Shown here piece by piece: positions 8,278 through 17,313 of a stretch of DNA of 40,208 nucleotides; position 1 is the stretch's first letter; each line of letters starts with the position of its first letter. The stretch covers positions 1-40,208 of the forward strand of contig NZ_JAMKMS010000029.1 in assembly GCF_023634655.1 (NCBI RefSeq). Reading direction: 5' to 3'. Source of the stretch: Vibrio methylphosphonaticus (GTDB lineage Bacteria; Pseudomonadota; Gammaproteobacteria; Enterobacterales; Vibrionaceae). A program made the position numbers and the translations under genes. The notes beneath the pieces were generated by a model. It was given only the letters and a program-made list of their open reading frames with translations, made no database searches and had not been told where the DNA came from.

Positions 8278-9687
8278 ATGTCCGTAGAAAATGTTCTATC
8301 GCTGATCCAAGAAAACGAAGTGAAATTCGTTGACCTACGCTTTACTGATACTAAAGGTAAAGAGCAACACATCTCTATTCCTGCACACCAAATCGACGCT
8401 GACTTCTTCGAAGAAGGTAAAATGTTCGATGGTTCATCTGTTGCTGGTTGGAAGGGTATCAACGAATCAGACATGGTCATGATGCCTGACGCAGCAAGCG
8501 CAGTTCTTGACCCATTCACAGAAGATTCAACGTTAAACATCCGTTGTGACATTCTTGAGCCTGCAACTATGCAAGGCTACGATCGTGACCCACGCTCTAT
8601 CGCAAAACGTTCTGAAGAATACCTACGCGCAACAGGTATTGCTGATACTGTTCTTGTTGGTCCAGAGCCAGAGTTCTTCCTTTTTGATGACGTAAAATTC
8701 AACACTGATATGTCTGGTTCTTTCTTTAAGATTGACGACATTGAAGCGGCTTGGAACACAGGTTCTGATTTCGAAGGTGGTAACAAAGGTCACCGTCCTG
8801 GCGTTAAAGGTGGTTACTTCCCAGTTGCTCCTGTTGATTCGTCTCAAGATATTCGTTCAGCAATGTGTCTAGTCATGGAAGAGATGGGGCTTGTTGTTGA
8901 AGCACACCACCATGAAGTAGCAACTGCGGGTCAAAACGAAATCGCAACTCGTTTCAACACGCTAACAGCGAAAGCTGACGAAACTCAAATTTACAAGTAC
9001 GTGGTTCATAACGTAGCGCATGCATTTGGTAAAACGGCAACCTTCATGCCTAAACCACTTGTTGGCGATAACGGTTCTGGTATGCACGTTCACCAATCTC
9101 TTGCTAAAGACGGTGTAAACTTGTTTGCTGGCGATAAGTACGGCGGCCTATCTGAACTGGCTATCTACTACATTGGCGGTATCATCAAGCACGCTCGCGC
9201 TATCAACGCATTTGCTAACCCATCAACGAACTCATACAAGCGTCTTGTACCGGGTTTTGAAGCACCAGTTATGCTTGCTTACTCAGCTCGTAACCGTTCG
9301 GCTTCTATCCGTATCCCAGTGGTACCAAGCCCGAAAGCACGTCGTATCGAGCTGCGCTTTGGTGACCCAGCTGCGAACCCGTACTTATGCTACTCAGCAA
9401 TGCTGATGGCTGGTCTTGACGGAATCAAGAACAAGATTCACCCTGGCGAAGCGATGGACAAAGATCTATACGACCTTCCAGCAGAAGAAGCAGCAGAAAT
9501 CCCAACGGTTGCTGAATCTCTAGAAGTTGCACTGAAAGCGCTAGATTCAGATCGTGAGTTCTTGACAGCTGGCGGCGTATTCTCTGATGATTTCATCGAT
9601 TCTTACATCGGTTTGAAATCTAAAGATGTTGAGCTTATCAACATGACAACGCACCCACTAGAGTTCGAACTTTACTACTCTGTATAA
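8278..9687 (+). CDS. glnA: Glutamine synthetase, type I-beta (GlnA)
   Basis: GlnA makes glutamine from glutamate, ammonia and ATP, as a cytosolic dodecamer. The 469-aa protein (same length as E. coli) has the N-terminal beta-grasp domain with the D50-loop region MFDGSS, the metal/glutamate motifs GPEPEFF, AHHHEVA, GDNGSGMH and the ATP motif NRSASIRIP. The adenylylation tyrosine is present in LYDLPAEEAAEIP (about residue 398), so control by GlnE is expected. GGAGG lies 8-12 bases upstream of the ATG. Expression is expected from the sigma-54/NtrC promoter, and a strong terminator follows. Confidence 0.98.
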   Translation: MSVENVLSLIQENEVKFVDLRFTDTKGKEQHISIPAHQIDADFFEEGKMFDGSSVAGWKGINESDMVMMPDAASAVLDPFTEDSTLNIRCDILEPATMQGYDRDPRSIAKRSEEYLRATGIADTVLVGPEPEFFLFDDVKFNTDMSGSFFKIDDIEAAWNTGSDFEGGNKGHRPGVKGGYFPVAPVDSSQDIRSAMCLVMEEMGLVVEAHHHEVATAGQNEIATRFNTLTAKADETQIYKYVVHNVAHAFGKTATFMPKPLVGDNGSGMHVHQSLAKDGVNLFAGDKYGGLSELAIYYIGGIIKHARAINAFANPSTNSYKRLVPGFEAPVMLAYSARNRSASIRIPVVPSPKARRIELRFGDPAANPYLCYSAMLMAGLDGIKNKIHPGEAMDKDLYDLPAEEAAEIPTVAESLEVALKALDSDREFLTAGGVFSDDFIDSYIGLKSKDVELINMTTHPLEFELYYSV

Positions 9688-9729
9688 TTCGAATTCAGGC
9701 TGTATGTTGCAGTCTTACAATCATTAATA

Positions 9730-9758
9730 AAGCTCGCCTCGCAGGCGAGCTTTTTTTT
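9730..9758 (+). terminator. Intrinsic terminator of glnA
   Basis: AAGCTCGCC-TCGCA-GGCGAGCTT followed by an 8-T run: a 9-bp stem 43 bases after the glnA stop. In enterobacteria the short glnA 3' UTR gives rise to the GlnZ small RNA; a similar product here is possible but not shown by the sequence. Confidence 0.92.
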
Positions 9759-9832
9759 ATCCTATGAAAGACCAAGTAACGCTACCCTATCAATGAACTC
9801 TGCCCCCCTTATTTAACGTAGGAGATCATCAT

Positions 9833-10369
9833 ATGAAGCCGCTCTGGGTAGTACTAATTATCAGTTTTTTTTCACACGCCAACACTGGTATCGATGTGTT
9901 TGTTTGGACCGACAAACAAGGCGTCCTACACTTTAGCGATACCCCTGATCACCCAACGGCTAAACGGGTCAACATGCCCGACATGACTCCGCCTAGCCCT
10001 GAAATAACTCACATCGAGAACGTTAAAGGCACTGGAAACCCCTCTGTTGCTGAAAACAATGACAGAAATGCCAAATCTCAGCCTCTTAGTATCCGCATCA
10101 CGTCTCCTGAACATGACTCAACCGTCCGTAGCAATCCAGGGTTCATTGAAGTCACTGGGGATATGAGTCGCCCATTGGCTATTGGCGATAAACTGCAATT
10201 ATTACTCGACGGAAAACCTTACGGCGCTCCAAAAGCTAACCCGTATTGGTCATTAAAATATGTCGACCGTGGAACACATACGCTAATGATTCAAGTTCAA
10301 CAAAGCGGCAAGGTTATTGCATCATCAGATACTATCACTGTGCATTTACATCGCACGACGGTGCAATAG
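9833..10369 (+). CDS. Secreted DUF4124 protein between glnA and ntrB
   Basis: A 178-aa protein with an N-terminal signal peptide (MKPLWVVLIISFFSHANTG) followed by a DUF4124 domain, recognised by VFVWTDKQGVLHFSDTP (about residues 22-38). The middle (about 50-85) is low-complexity, polar and proline-rich. The C-terminal half (about 86-175) looks like an all-beta, Ig-like domain (RITSPEHDSTVRSNPG...GTHTLMIQV). It should be periplasmic or envelope-associated; the function is unknown. GTAGGAG precedes the start. It is absent from the E. coli glnA-glnL junction but sits inside this nitrogen cluster, before the NtrC operator of ntrB. Confidence 0.85.
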   Translation: MKPLWVVLIISFFSHANTGIDVFVWTDKQGVLHFSDTPDHPTAKRVNMPDMTPPSPEITHIENVKGTGNPSVAENNDRNAKSQPLSIRITSPEHDSTVRSNPGFIEVTGDMSRPLAIGDKLQLLLDGKPYGAPKANPYWSLKYVDRGTHTLMIQVQQSGKVIASSDTITVHLHRTTVQ

Positions 10370-10431
10370 CAATACCAACGGCGTTCTCGCTTTTACTCGC
10401 TGGCAAATTGCGCCATACTCGAATAACCAAA

Positions 10432-10448
10432 TGCACCATTTTGGTGCT
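10432..10448 (+). promoter_or_regulatory. NtrC operator upstream of ntrB
   Basis: TGCACCA-TTT-TGGTGCT is a 17-bp near-perfect NtrC palindrome 55 bases before the ntrB start. In E. coli a site at the same place lets NtrC repress the weak glnL promoter. No convincing -35/-10 pair could be chosen around it. Confidence 0.8.
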
Positions 10449-10503
10449 TGGTAGAATTCAAACACGTGCAATGCACCAATAACGAGCAGAGTAAGGGAAG
10501 CGA

Positions 10504-11553
10504 GTGCCAAATAACGAACTGACTAACGCCATATTAAATAATGTCGTGACGGCAACACTCATGTTGGATGAGTCTCTAACGGTTCGCTACGCCAATCCAG
10601 CAGCTGAGCAACTCTTTGCTCAAAGCTCGAAGCGCTTGGTGGATTCGCACTTATCTCAATTTATTCAACACGCTTCTTTGGATCTCGCCCTTCTCACCCA
10701 GCCGCTACAAAGTGGACAAAGTATTACCGACAGTGACGTGACCTTTGTTGTCGATGGTAAACCTTTGCTTTTGGAAGTGACCGTGAGCCCGATGTCTTGG
10801 AACAAAGAGCTTATGCTGTTGATTGAAATGCGCAAGATTGGGCAGCAGAAACGCCTCTCTCAGGAGCTCAATCAACATGCTCAGCAACAAGCTGCCAAGT
10901 TATTGGTGAGAGGTTTGGCGCATGAAATAAAGAATCCTCTTGGGGGGCTGCGCGGAGCCGCACAGCTCTTATCTAAAATGCTGCCCGACCCGAACCTCAA
11001 TGAATACACCAGTATAATTATCGAGCAAGCCGATAGACTCAGAGCTTTAGTAGACCGACTGTTAGGACCACAAAAGCCCGGAACAAAAAGAGAAGAAAAC
11101 TTACACCTAATTTTAGAGAAGGTGCGCCAACTCGTTGAACTAGAGGCTGGCACTCAACTCTGTATTGAACGTGATTATGATCCGAGCTTGCCATCAATCC
11201 TCATGGATACCGACCAAATTGAGCAAGCACTATTAAACATTACCAGTAATGCTGCGCAGATACTCGCACAACAAGACAATGCCAAAATCACATTGCGCAC
11301 TCGCACAGTCCATCAAGCCAATATCCATGGCCAAAGGCACAAGCTGGCCGCTCGTATCGAGATCATCGATAACGGACCTGGCATTCCTACCGATTTACAA
11401 GATACCTTGTTTTATCCCATGGTCAGCGGACGCGAAGGAGGTACTGGGCTCGGACTGTCAATTTCACAAAACTTGATCGACCAACACAATGGAAAAATAG
11501 ACGTAGAAAGTTGGCCCGGTCGTACCATTTTTACTATTTATTTGCCTATTTAG
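10504..11553 (+). CDS. glnL: Nitrogen regulation sensor kinase/phosphatase NtrB (GlnL)
   Basis: NtrB phosphorylates NtrC under nitrogen starvation and dephosphorylates it when bound by PII. The 349-aa soluble protein has an N-terminal PAS domain (about 8-115), the dimerisation/phosphoacceptor helix with His140 in GLAHEIKNPLGG (His139 in E. coli), and a HATPase domain with the N-box region NITSNAAQI, G1 IDNGPGIP and G2 GGTGLGLS. No membrane segment is present, as expected. The start is GTG at 10504 with AAGGGAAG ahead of it. ntrC follows after 35 bases, so they are co-transcribed. Confidence 0.96.
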   Translation: MPNNELTNAILNNVVTATLMLDESLTVRYANPAAEQLFAQSSKRLVDSHLSQFIQHASLDLALLTQPLQSGQSITDSDVTFVVDGKPLLLEVTVSPMSWNKELMLLIEMRKIGQQKRLSQELNQHAQQQAAKLLVRGLAHEIKNPLGGLRGAAQLLSKMLPDPNLNEYTSIIIEQADRLRALVDRLLGPQKPGTKREENLHLILEKVRQLVELEAGTQLCIERDYDPSLPSILMDTDQIEQALLNITSNAAQILAQQDNAKITLRTRTVHQANIHGQRHKLAARIEIIDNGPGIPTDLQDTLFYPMVSGREGGTGLGLSISQNLIDQHNGKIDVESWPGRTIFTIYLPI

Positions 11554-11588
11554 CATCATAATTAGGCTTGCTGTAAGGACGTTTGGCT

Positions 11589-12992
11589 ATGAGTAAAGGA
11601 TATGTTTGGGTCGTTGATGACGACAGCTCGATACGATGGGTGATCGATAAAACCCTATCGTCAGCAAATATTAAGTGCGAAACCTTCGCAGACGCAGAAA
11701 GTGTGTTGATGGCGCTGGAAAGAGAAGTACCTGACGTATTGGTATCAGACATTCGCATGCCGGGGATGGATGGCATCGAGTTGTTAAATCAGGTCCAAAA
11801 AAGAGCGCCTGAACTGCCGGTTATTATTATGACCGCGCACTCTGACTTAGATGCAGCCGTCAATGCTTACCAAAAAGGCGCATTCGAGTACTTACCAAAG
11901 CCCTTTGATATTGACGAAACACTGACGCTTGTCGAGCGAGCTATCGCCCACAGTCAAGAACAGAAAAGCTCGCTAACCGCTGACGAAGTTGTGACAACTG
12001 AAGCCCCTGAAATTATTGGCGAAGCACCGGCGATGCAAGAGGTGTTTCGTGCCATTGGTCGCCTTTCACGCTCCTCCATCTCTGTGCTTATCAATGGGGA
12101 ATCGGGGACGGGTAAGGAACTGGTTGCACACGCCCTACATCGCCACAGTCCACGTGCAAGCAAACCTTTCATCGCTCTCAACATGGCTGCGATCCCCAAA
12201 GATCTCATTGAGTCCGAATTATTCGGCCATGAGAAAGGTGCGTTTACGGGGGCAAACAGTGTGCGCCAAGGCCGCTTTGAACAAGCCAATGGTGGCACCC
12301 TGTTTCTAGATGAAATCGGTGATATGCCGCTTGATATTCAAACTCGCTTACTGCGTGTCCTCGCCGATGGGCAATTCTATCGAGTCGGTGGCCACTCAGC
12401 GGTAAAGGTCGACGTTCGTATTGTCGCCGCCACCCACCAGCATCTCGAAAAACTTGTCACTAATGGCGAATTTCGTGAAGATTTATATCACCGCCTTAAC
12501 GTCATCAGAATACACATTCCCGCATTGCGTGAACGTAAACAAGACATAGAAAAGCTCACCTACCACTTTTTGTCACTCGCCGCTGAAGAATTAGCTGTCG
12601 AATGTAAGTCTTTGAGCTCAGACACGGTCGAAATCCTAAACAAGCTTGAATGGCCGGGGAATGTCAGACAACTAGAGAATACCTGTCGTTGGTTGACGGT
12701 AATGGCAAGCGGCAGTGAAATTTTGCCAAGCGACCTCCCTCCTGAACTGCTTGATGAACCGAGAAAATTAGCCTCGACAGAACATGGTGATTGGCAGCAA
12801 CTGTTGTCAAACTGGGCAAAAGGCGCACTCGAGTCCGGAGAATCTGAAATTCTTAATAAATCACTGCCACAGTTTGAACGAATTTTACTTGAAGCCGCGC
12901 TTAACCATACCAATGGTCATAAACAAGATGCCGCCAAAGTTTTGGGCTGGGGTAGGAATACACTGACTCGAAAACTCAAAGAGCTGTATTAG
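11589..12992 (+). CDS. glnG: Nitrogen regulator NtrC (GlnG), sigma-54 activator
   Basis: NtrC is the response regulator that activates sigma-54 promoters. From the ATG at 11589 (TAAGGA ahead) the protein is 467 aa and the phosphorylated aspartate falls exactly at D54 (VSDIRMPG), which supports this start over the TTG at 11583. Domains: receiver (1-122), AAA+ core (about 140-380) with Walker A GESGTGKE at 170-177, GAFTGA at 217-222 (sigma-54 contact) and Walker B LFLDEIGD, then a Fis-type DNA-binding domain (DAAKVLGWGRNTLTRKLKEL). All key motifs are intact. Its own binding sites appear at 8023-8111 and 10432-10448. Confidence 0.97.
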   Translation: MSKGYVWVVDDDSSIRWVIDKTLSSANIKCETFADAESVLMALEREVPDVLVSDIRMPGMDGIELLNQVQKRAPELPVIIMTAHSDLDAAVNAYQKGAFEYLPKPFDIDETLTLVERAIAHSQEQKSSLTADEVVTTEAPEIIGEAPAMQEVFRAIGRLSRSSISVLINGESGTGKELVAHALHRHSPRASKPFIALNMAAIPKDLIESELFGHEKGAFTGANSVRQGRFEQANGGTLFLDEIGDMPLDIQTRLLRVLADGQFYRVGGHSAVKVDVRIVAATHQHLEKLVTNGEFREDLYHRLNVIRIHIPALRERKQDIEKLTYHFLSLAAEELAVECKSLSSDTVEILNKLEWPGNVRQLENTCRWLTVMASGSEILPSDLPPELLDEPRKLASTEHGDWQQLLSNWAKGALESGESEILNKSLPQFERILLEAALNHTNGHKQDAAKVLGWGRNTLTRKLKELY

Positions 12993-13022
12993 CCTGTCCC
13001 CGATATAATCTATGCTTCGAGC

Positions 13023-13059
13023 GATATTTAGGTGATTTGTTTAAAATCGCCTAAATATC
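13023..13059. terminator. Long stem-loop after ntrC
   Basis: A 16-bp stem (13023-13038 with 13044-13059; arms GATATTTAGGTGATTT and AAATCGCCTAAATATC, one G-U pair) closes a 5-base loop 30 bases after the ntrC stop. It has no T-run, so termination would be weak or Rho-dependent; it could instead protect the 3' end of the mRNA. Confidence 0.5.
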
Positions 13060-13107
13060 CGCACAGACGTGCCGATATACCTATCTATACCTTCCCAGTA
13101 CAAGACA

Positions 13108-13131
13108 CCCTATTACTACATTTTAATAGGG
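13108..13131 (+). repeat. Inverted repeat before the GGDEF-EAL gene
   Basis: CCCTATTA (13108-13115) and TAATAGGG (13124-13131) form an 8-bp inverted repeat with an 8-base centre, 34 bases before the predicted start. It could be an operator or a leader hairpin; nothing further can be said. Confidence 0.35.
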
Positions 13132-13165
13132 TAATCTTATGATTATATAGAATGATATATTGTTT

Positions 13166-15700
13166 ATGGCTTTTACTCACATGTCTCTAAAACACGCTTT
13201 CATATTGCCCTTTATTGTGGCTTTTTTAGGATCCGTTAGCGCTATCTTGTGGTTGCAAAGTGAGCGTTATGACGATATTGCCAATGAAGTCAGTCACAAA
13301 CAACTGTCCAGCTTAACGAATAACGTTGTCAGCAGCTTAGATATCTATTTAGACCGCCCAATGAATGCGGTACGCACTATCGCTCATGCCATTGAATATC
13401 ATGGTCTATATAATCCTAACGATACAACAGCCCTCGAAAGCTACCTATTGTCAACATTCCAATTATTATACCAAAATGCGCCACAGGTTGACCTGATAGG
13501 CTTTGGCGGAGAGCAAGGAGAGTTTGTTGGAATTAGAGCCTCTAAACAACATCATGAAGGTGAGCGCTTTACCCTTATGACCAAAGACGCCGAGACACAA
13601 CACAAACTCAATGTCTACGCCGGTCCATCGCGCAAACAGGCGACTCAAGACATCATCAGCCCTTATGACCCAAGAACGCGTCCATGGTACGTTCCTATAA
13701 AACAAACTCTTGCCGTACAATGGTCACAAGTCTACACCAACGCTGATGAACATCAGGATATTACTATCTCCGCGCTATCTCCGGTCTACTACGACCATGA
13801 GGGGTTGCGCGAGTTTGTTGGTGTCGCGGCGGTGGATATCCAAATCAATACCTTTAATCACTTTTTAGAGAGTATTAAACGCACCCACAAAGCTAACGTA
13901 TTTGTCATCGACACTAACCGAGACCTCATTGCTCACTCTCAAAATCAAACCATACTAGACAATGAAGGTCATCGAATATCTGCAGACAAAAGTCGTCACC
14001 CTGCGTTACAGTACTTGAGCAACACCCCGCTCAAGACTGACGTTGACACACCAACATTACTGTCTTTTGAGCACGATAACAGCACCCAGTTTGTCATGGT
14101 CAGCCATTATCAAACCGAGACAAATCTGAGCTGGTATGTGATTGTGACGATCTCCGCATCCGATTTAATGGGTAACATCCCACTGTTAAGTAAAAAAACC
14201 TTAGTCGTTGGTCTTTTACTGGGCGCACTTGGCCTCATCATTGGCATCTTTACTCTAAACCAACTCACGATACCAATTACTGAGACCGCGCGCGCCTCGC
14301 AACAAATTGCGAATGGTCGCTGGGACTACCCACTCCCTGAGTACACACGGATCAGAGAGGTAGACCAACTCATCAAAAACTTCTCCTCGATGAGAACGCA
14401 TTTAGAACGCTCGTTTCGAGCATTGCGAGAACAAGTGACTCGAGACCCATTAACGAAACTGTATAGCCGTTCTGGGTTTATAGAGGTATGTGACAAACTG
14501 CTTAATGAACGCTCTGGCGCTATGTTGCTTATCAATATTAACCAGTTTAGAGACATCAACGATAGCTTGGGGCACCGTGAAGCCGATGTCTTACTCACTG
14601 TCGTCGCTGAAAGACTGAAAACATGGGTTGTGGTAGAAAATGGCGTACTCGCTCGCACCGTTGGTAATGAATTTGCCATTTATCTCCCCTACCTCAATGA
14701 ACGCGAGCTGCTCGATTACCTTTACCGAATCAGGCAGATCTTTACTGCGCCGTTTATTCTTTCCGGTGAGTCTCTATCACTGCATATCTCTGTTGGCGCG
14801 ACACTTACGGACTGCAATCATAATACTGATTTAAACTTACGTAATGCGAGTATCGCTCTAAGCCAAGCAAAAGAAGGGACCAATCAATTCTGCGTTTATA
14901 CACCAGACATGGCCGAGAGCTCCAAAAAGAAAACTCGTCTGCTAACCACGTTATACCACGCGGTTGAGCACCAAACATTTAACGTCTACTTTCAACCGAT
15001 TATCGACTTAAAAACCAAACAAACGATCGGGGCAGAAGCATTGCTCAGGCTCAAAGATGAATATGGCAACCCAATTTCCCCCCTAGACTTTATTCCGCTC
15101 GCTGAATCTTCGGGGCTTATTACAGCCATTGGTCAACAAATGGTAACCCAAAGCATACAAGCGATCTCACGGGCTATAGACACGCAACAACTCGCGACTG
15201 ACTTTCAACTGCATTTGAATGTTTCGGTTTGCGAACTGCGTTCAAACCACTATGTGGACTTTCTCCAAGCGGCACTGGCACAGTCGACCCTTCCGGCAAG
15301 ACAAGTGGTGGTTGAATTAACGGAGTCGAGAATTGCGGACAATGACCCCATTATTATCGAGAATATGAGACGGTTAAAAGCGCTCGATATCAGCATAGCA
15401 ATTGACGACTTTGGTACCGGCTATTCGTCACTTGCCTACTTACACAAGTTACCCTTTGATAGTCTTAAGATAGACAAAGCCTTTATCGACCAACTGACTA
15501 AAGAAAATGCGCAAGAGAGTGTGGTTTCGGCCATCACGAAGCTATCAAGAAGTTTTGGATTCAGTATTGTTGCCGAAGGCGTTGAAACTCAGCTACAAGC
15601 CGACTTGGCTAAGCAATTAGGTTGTCATTATGCTCAAGGGTATCTGTTTAGTACCCCAAAACCGATTGAAGAGTGGCCGTTATTAAAAGCTAGCGCATAG
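13166..15700 (+). CDS. Membrane c-di-GMP phosphodiesterase: dCache + degenerate GGDEF + EAL
   Basis: An 844-aa inner-membrane signalling protein. There is a membrane helix at about 10-30, a periplasmic dCache sensor (about 35-335) with the typical SPYDPRTRPWY, a second helix (about 345-367), a HAMP-like linker (about 368-420), a GGDEF domain and an EAL domain. The GGDEF signature reads VGNEF (about 499-503), so cyclase activity is probably lost. The EAL domain keeps its catalytic stretches: EALLR, NVSV, ELTESR, DDFGTGYSS, KIDKAFI and AEGVET. The protein should hydrolyse c-di-GMP in response to a periplasmic ligand. The start is uncertain: TTG 13160, ATG 13166 and ATG 13181 are all in frame and none has a good ribosome binding site. 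It interrupts the ntrC-hemN neighbourhood known from E. coli. Confidence 0.92.
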   Translation: MAFTHMSLKHAFILPFIVAFLGSVSAILWLQSERYDDIANEVSHKQLSSLTNNVVSSLDIYLDRPMNAVRTIAHAIEYHGLYNPNDTTALESYLLSTFQLLYQNAPQVDLIGFGGEQGEFVGIRASKQHHEGERFTLMTKDAETQHKLNVYAGPSRKQATQDIISPYDPRTRPWYVPIKQTLAVQWSQVYTNADEHQDITISALSPVYYDHEGLREFVGVAAVDIQINTFNHFLESIKRTHKANVFVIDTNRDLIAHSQNQTILDNEGHRISADKSRHPALQYLSNTPLKTDVDTPTLLSFEHDNSTQFVMVSHYQTETNLSWYVIVTISASDLMGNIPLLSKKTLVVGLLLGALGLIIGIFTLNQLTIPITETARASQQIANGRWDYPLPEYTRIREVDQLIKNFSSMRTHLERSFRALREQVTRDPLTKLYSRSGFIEVCDKLLNERSGAMLLININQFRDINDSLGHREADVLLTVVAERLKTWVVVENGVLARTVGNEFAIYLPYLNERELLDYLYRIRQIFTAPFILSGESLSLHISVGATLTDCNHNTDLNLRNASIALSQAKEGTNQFCVYTPDMAESSKKKTRLLTTLYHAVEHQTFNVYFQPIIDLKTKQTIGAEALLRLKDEYGNPISPLDFIPLAESSGLITAIGQQMVTQSIQAISRAIDTQQLATDFQLHLNVSVCELRSNHYVDFLQAALAQSTLPARQVVVELTESRIADNDPIIIENMRRLKALDISIAIDDFGTGYSSLAYLHKLPFDSLKIDKAFIDQLTKENAQESVVSAITKLSRSFGFSIVAEGVETQLQADLAKQLGCHYAQGYLFSTPKPIEEWPLLKASA

Positions 15701-15706
15701 ACAAGC

Positions 15707-15736
15707 CGACCTTGCGTGCAGTGTCACACAAGGTCG
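15707..15736. terminator. Hairpin between convergent EAL gene and hemN
   Basis: CGACCTTGCGTG (15707-15718) pairs with CACACAAGGTCG (15725-15736) with one C-A mismatch and a 6-base loop. It sits 6 bases past the EAL stop and 18 bases past the hemN stop on the other strand. No T-run, so efficiency is doubtful. Confidence 0.45.
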
Positions 15737-15753
15737 CTAAATAAGTGGGGGAA

Positions 15754-17145
15754 TTAAATCACACGTGAAAACTGTTGCTGGCGAGCACGTTGACGTAAGT
15801 ACTTATCGAAGCACATACAAATATTACGAATCAACAAGCGACCTCGCAACGTCACTTCTATCGCCGAGTCACTAACCGTAACCAGCTCATCGTCAATGAA
15901 GGTCTGGAGCAATTGCATATCTTCAGCAAAATACTGGCTAAATTTAACCCCGAAGCCTTGCTCAATCGACGTCACATCCAGCTTAAAGTTACAAATCAGT
16001 TGCTTAATAACTTCACGGCGAACTAAGTCATCATTATCCAACACGACCCCTTTCCAGAGTGCATGGCGTAATTCATTGACTTGCGCATAGTACGTCTTCA
16101 GATCTTTCTGATTCTGAGCGTAACTGTTGCCTATCATCGAGATAGCCGACACACCGAAACCGACAAGGTCGCATTCTCCTTGTGTGGTATAGCCTTGGAA
16201 ATTGCGGTGCAATTCACCATTACGCTGTGCAACTGCTAGTTCATCTTCTGGCAACGCAAAGTGGTCCATACCGATAAACTGATAACCAGCATCGGTTAAG
16301 GTACCAATCGTATCTTGTAAGATCGCCATTTTTTCTTCGGCAATAGGTAAGTCTTCATCTTTGATTTTTCGCTGCGCGGCAAATAAATTTGGCATATGCG
16401 CATAATTAAAGACCGATAAGCGTCCAGGACGAAGTGACAGCACTTGCTCGAGTGTGTCAGCAAACGAAGTCTTCGTTTGCTTAGGTAAGCCATAGATTAA
16501 ATCTAGATTGGTTGAACGGAAACCCAGCTCTTTTGCTCGCTTAACCATGGCAAAGATGAATGCTTCATCTTGCTCACGGTTAACAAGGACCTGCACTTCT
16601 TTATTGAAATCTTGAACACCAATACTGAGTCGGTTAAACCCTTCTTGGCGAAGGTGATCCAACATGTCTAGCTCGATTTCACGAGGGTCGACTTCAATGC
16701 TGATTTCTGCGCCGTCATCAAATACAAACTCGCTGCGCAGAATCGTCATTAATCGACTAATTTGGCTTTTGGTTAAAAACGTAGGAGTGCCACCACCGAA
16801 ATGCAACTGTGTCACTTTGCGACCTTGCAATAGGGTGGCACGCTGACGAATTTCATGTTCGATCACATCCAAATATTCGTCCGCTTTATGCGCGTGGCGA
16901 GTGATCACTTTGTTACAACCACAGTAGTAACAGAGTTTATGGCAAAATGGGATGTGTACATACAAAGAGAGCGGGCGCTCTGGGTACTGGGTACATGCCA
17001 TGTCGTAGTCAGAAATAGTATACGCTTCGTGAAACTCTACCGCGGTAGGGTATGAGGTATAGCGTGGCCCAGAATAATTGTATTTATCGAGAATCGCTTG
17101 ATCCCATACAATCTGCTGCTTCGTTTCTGAGTGACTTTGAGACAT
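15754..17145 (-). CDS. hemN: Oxygen-independent coproporphyrinogen III oxidase (HemN)
   Basis: HemN is the radical-SAM enzyme that decarboxylates coproporphyrinogen III to protoporphyrinogen IX for anaerobic haem synthesis. The 463-aa protein (E. coli: 457) has the 4Fe-4S/SAM motif at C68, C72 and C75 with the family's extra C77 (HIPFCHKLCYYCGC), the SAM-binding HFGGGTPTFL, and the HemN C-terminal domain. The N-terminal GPRYTSYPTA is the mark of true HemN rather than HemW. GGAAG precedes the start. The 168-base leader contains a small hairpin (CTCCTC-TTT-GAGGAG, 17179-17193). Confidence 0.96.
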   Translation of the reverse strand: MSQSHSETKQQIVWDQAILDKYNYSGPRYTSYPTAVEFHEAYTISDYDMACTQYPERPLSLYVHIPFCHKLCYYCGCNKVITRHAHKADEYLDVIEHEIRQRATLLQGRKVTQLHFGGGTPTFLTKSQISRLMTILRSEFVFDDGAEISIEVDPREIELDMLDHLRQEGFNRLSIGVQDFNKEVQVLVNREQDEAFIFAMVKRAKELGFRSTNLDLIYGLPKQTKTSFADTLEQVLSLRPGRLSVFNYAHMPNLFAAQRKIKDEDLPIAEEKMAILQDTIGTLTDAGYQFIGMDHFALPEDELAVAQRNGELHRNFQGYTTQGECDLVGFGVSAISMIGNSYAQNQKDLKTYYAQVNELRHALWKGVVLDNDDLVRREVIKQLICNFKLDVTSIEQGFGVKFSQYFAEDMQLLQTFIDDELVTVSDSAIEVTLRGRLLIRNICMCFDKYLRQRARQQQFSRVI

Positions 17146-17313
17146 GGTAATACTTCCAATAAACAGTGTTGCTTTAAGCTCCTCTTTGAGGAGTCAGATG
17201 AGCGCTATTTTGCCATAGGATTGTGACGGATAACGCTCGGACAGAGACTTTTACACAAGCAGTACGCAAAAATGCTAGCGCGATCACTTGTTCGCCAATA
17301 ATACCATCGACCT

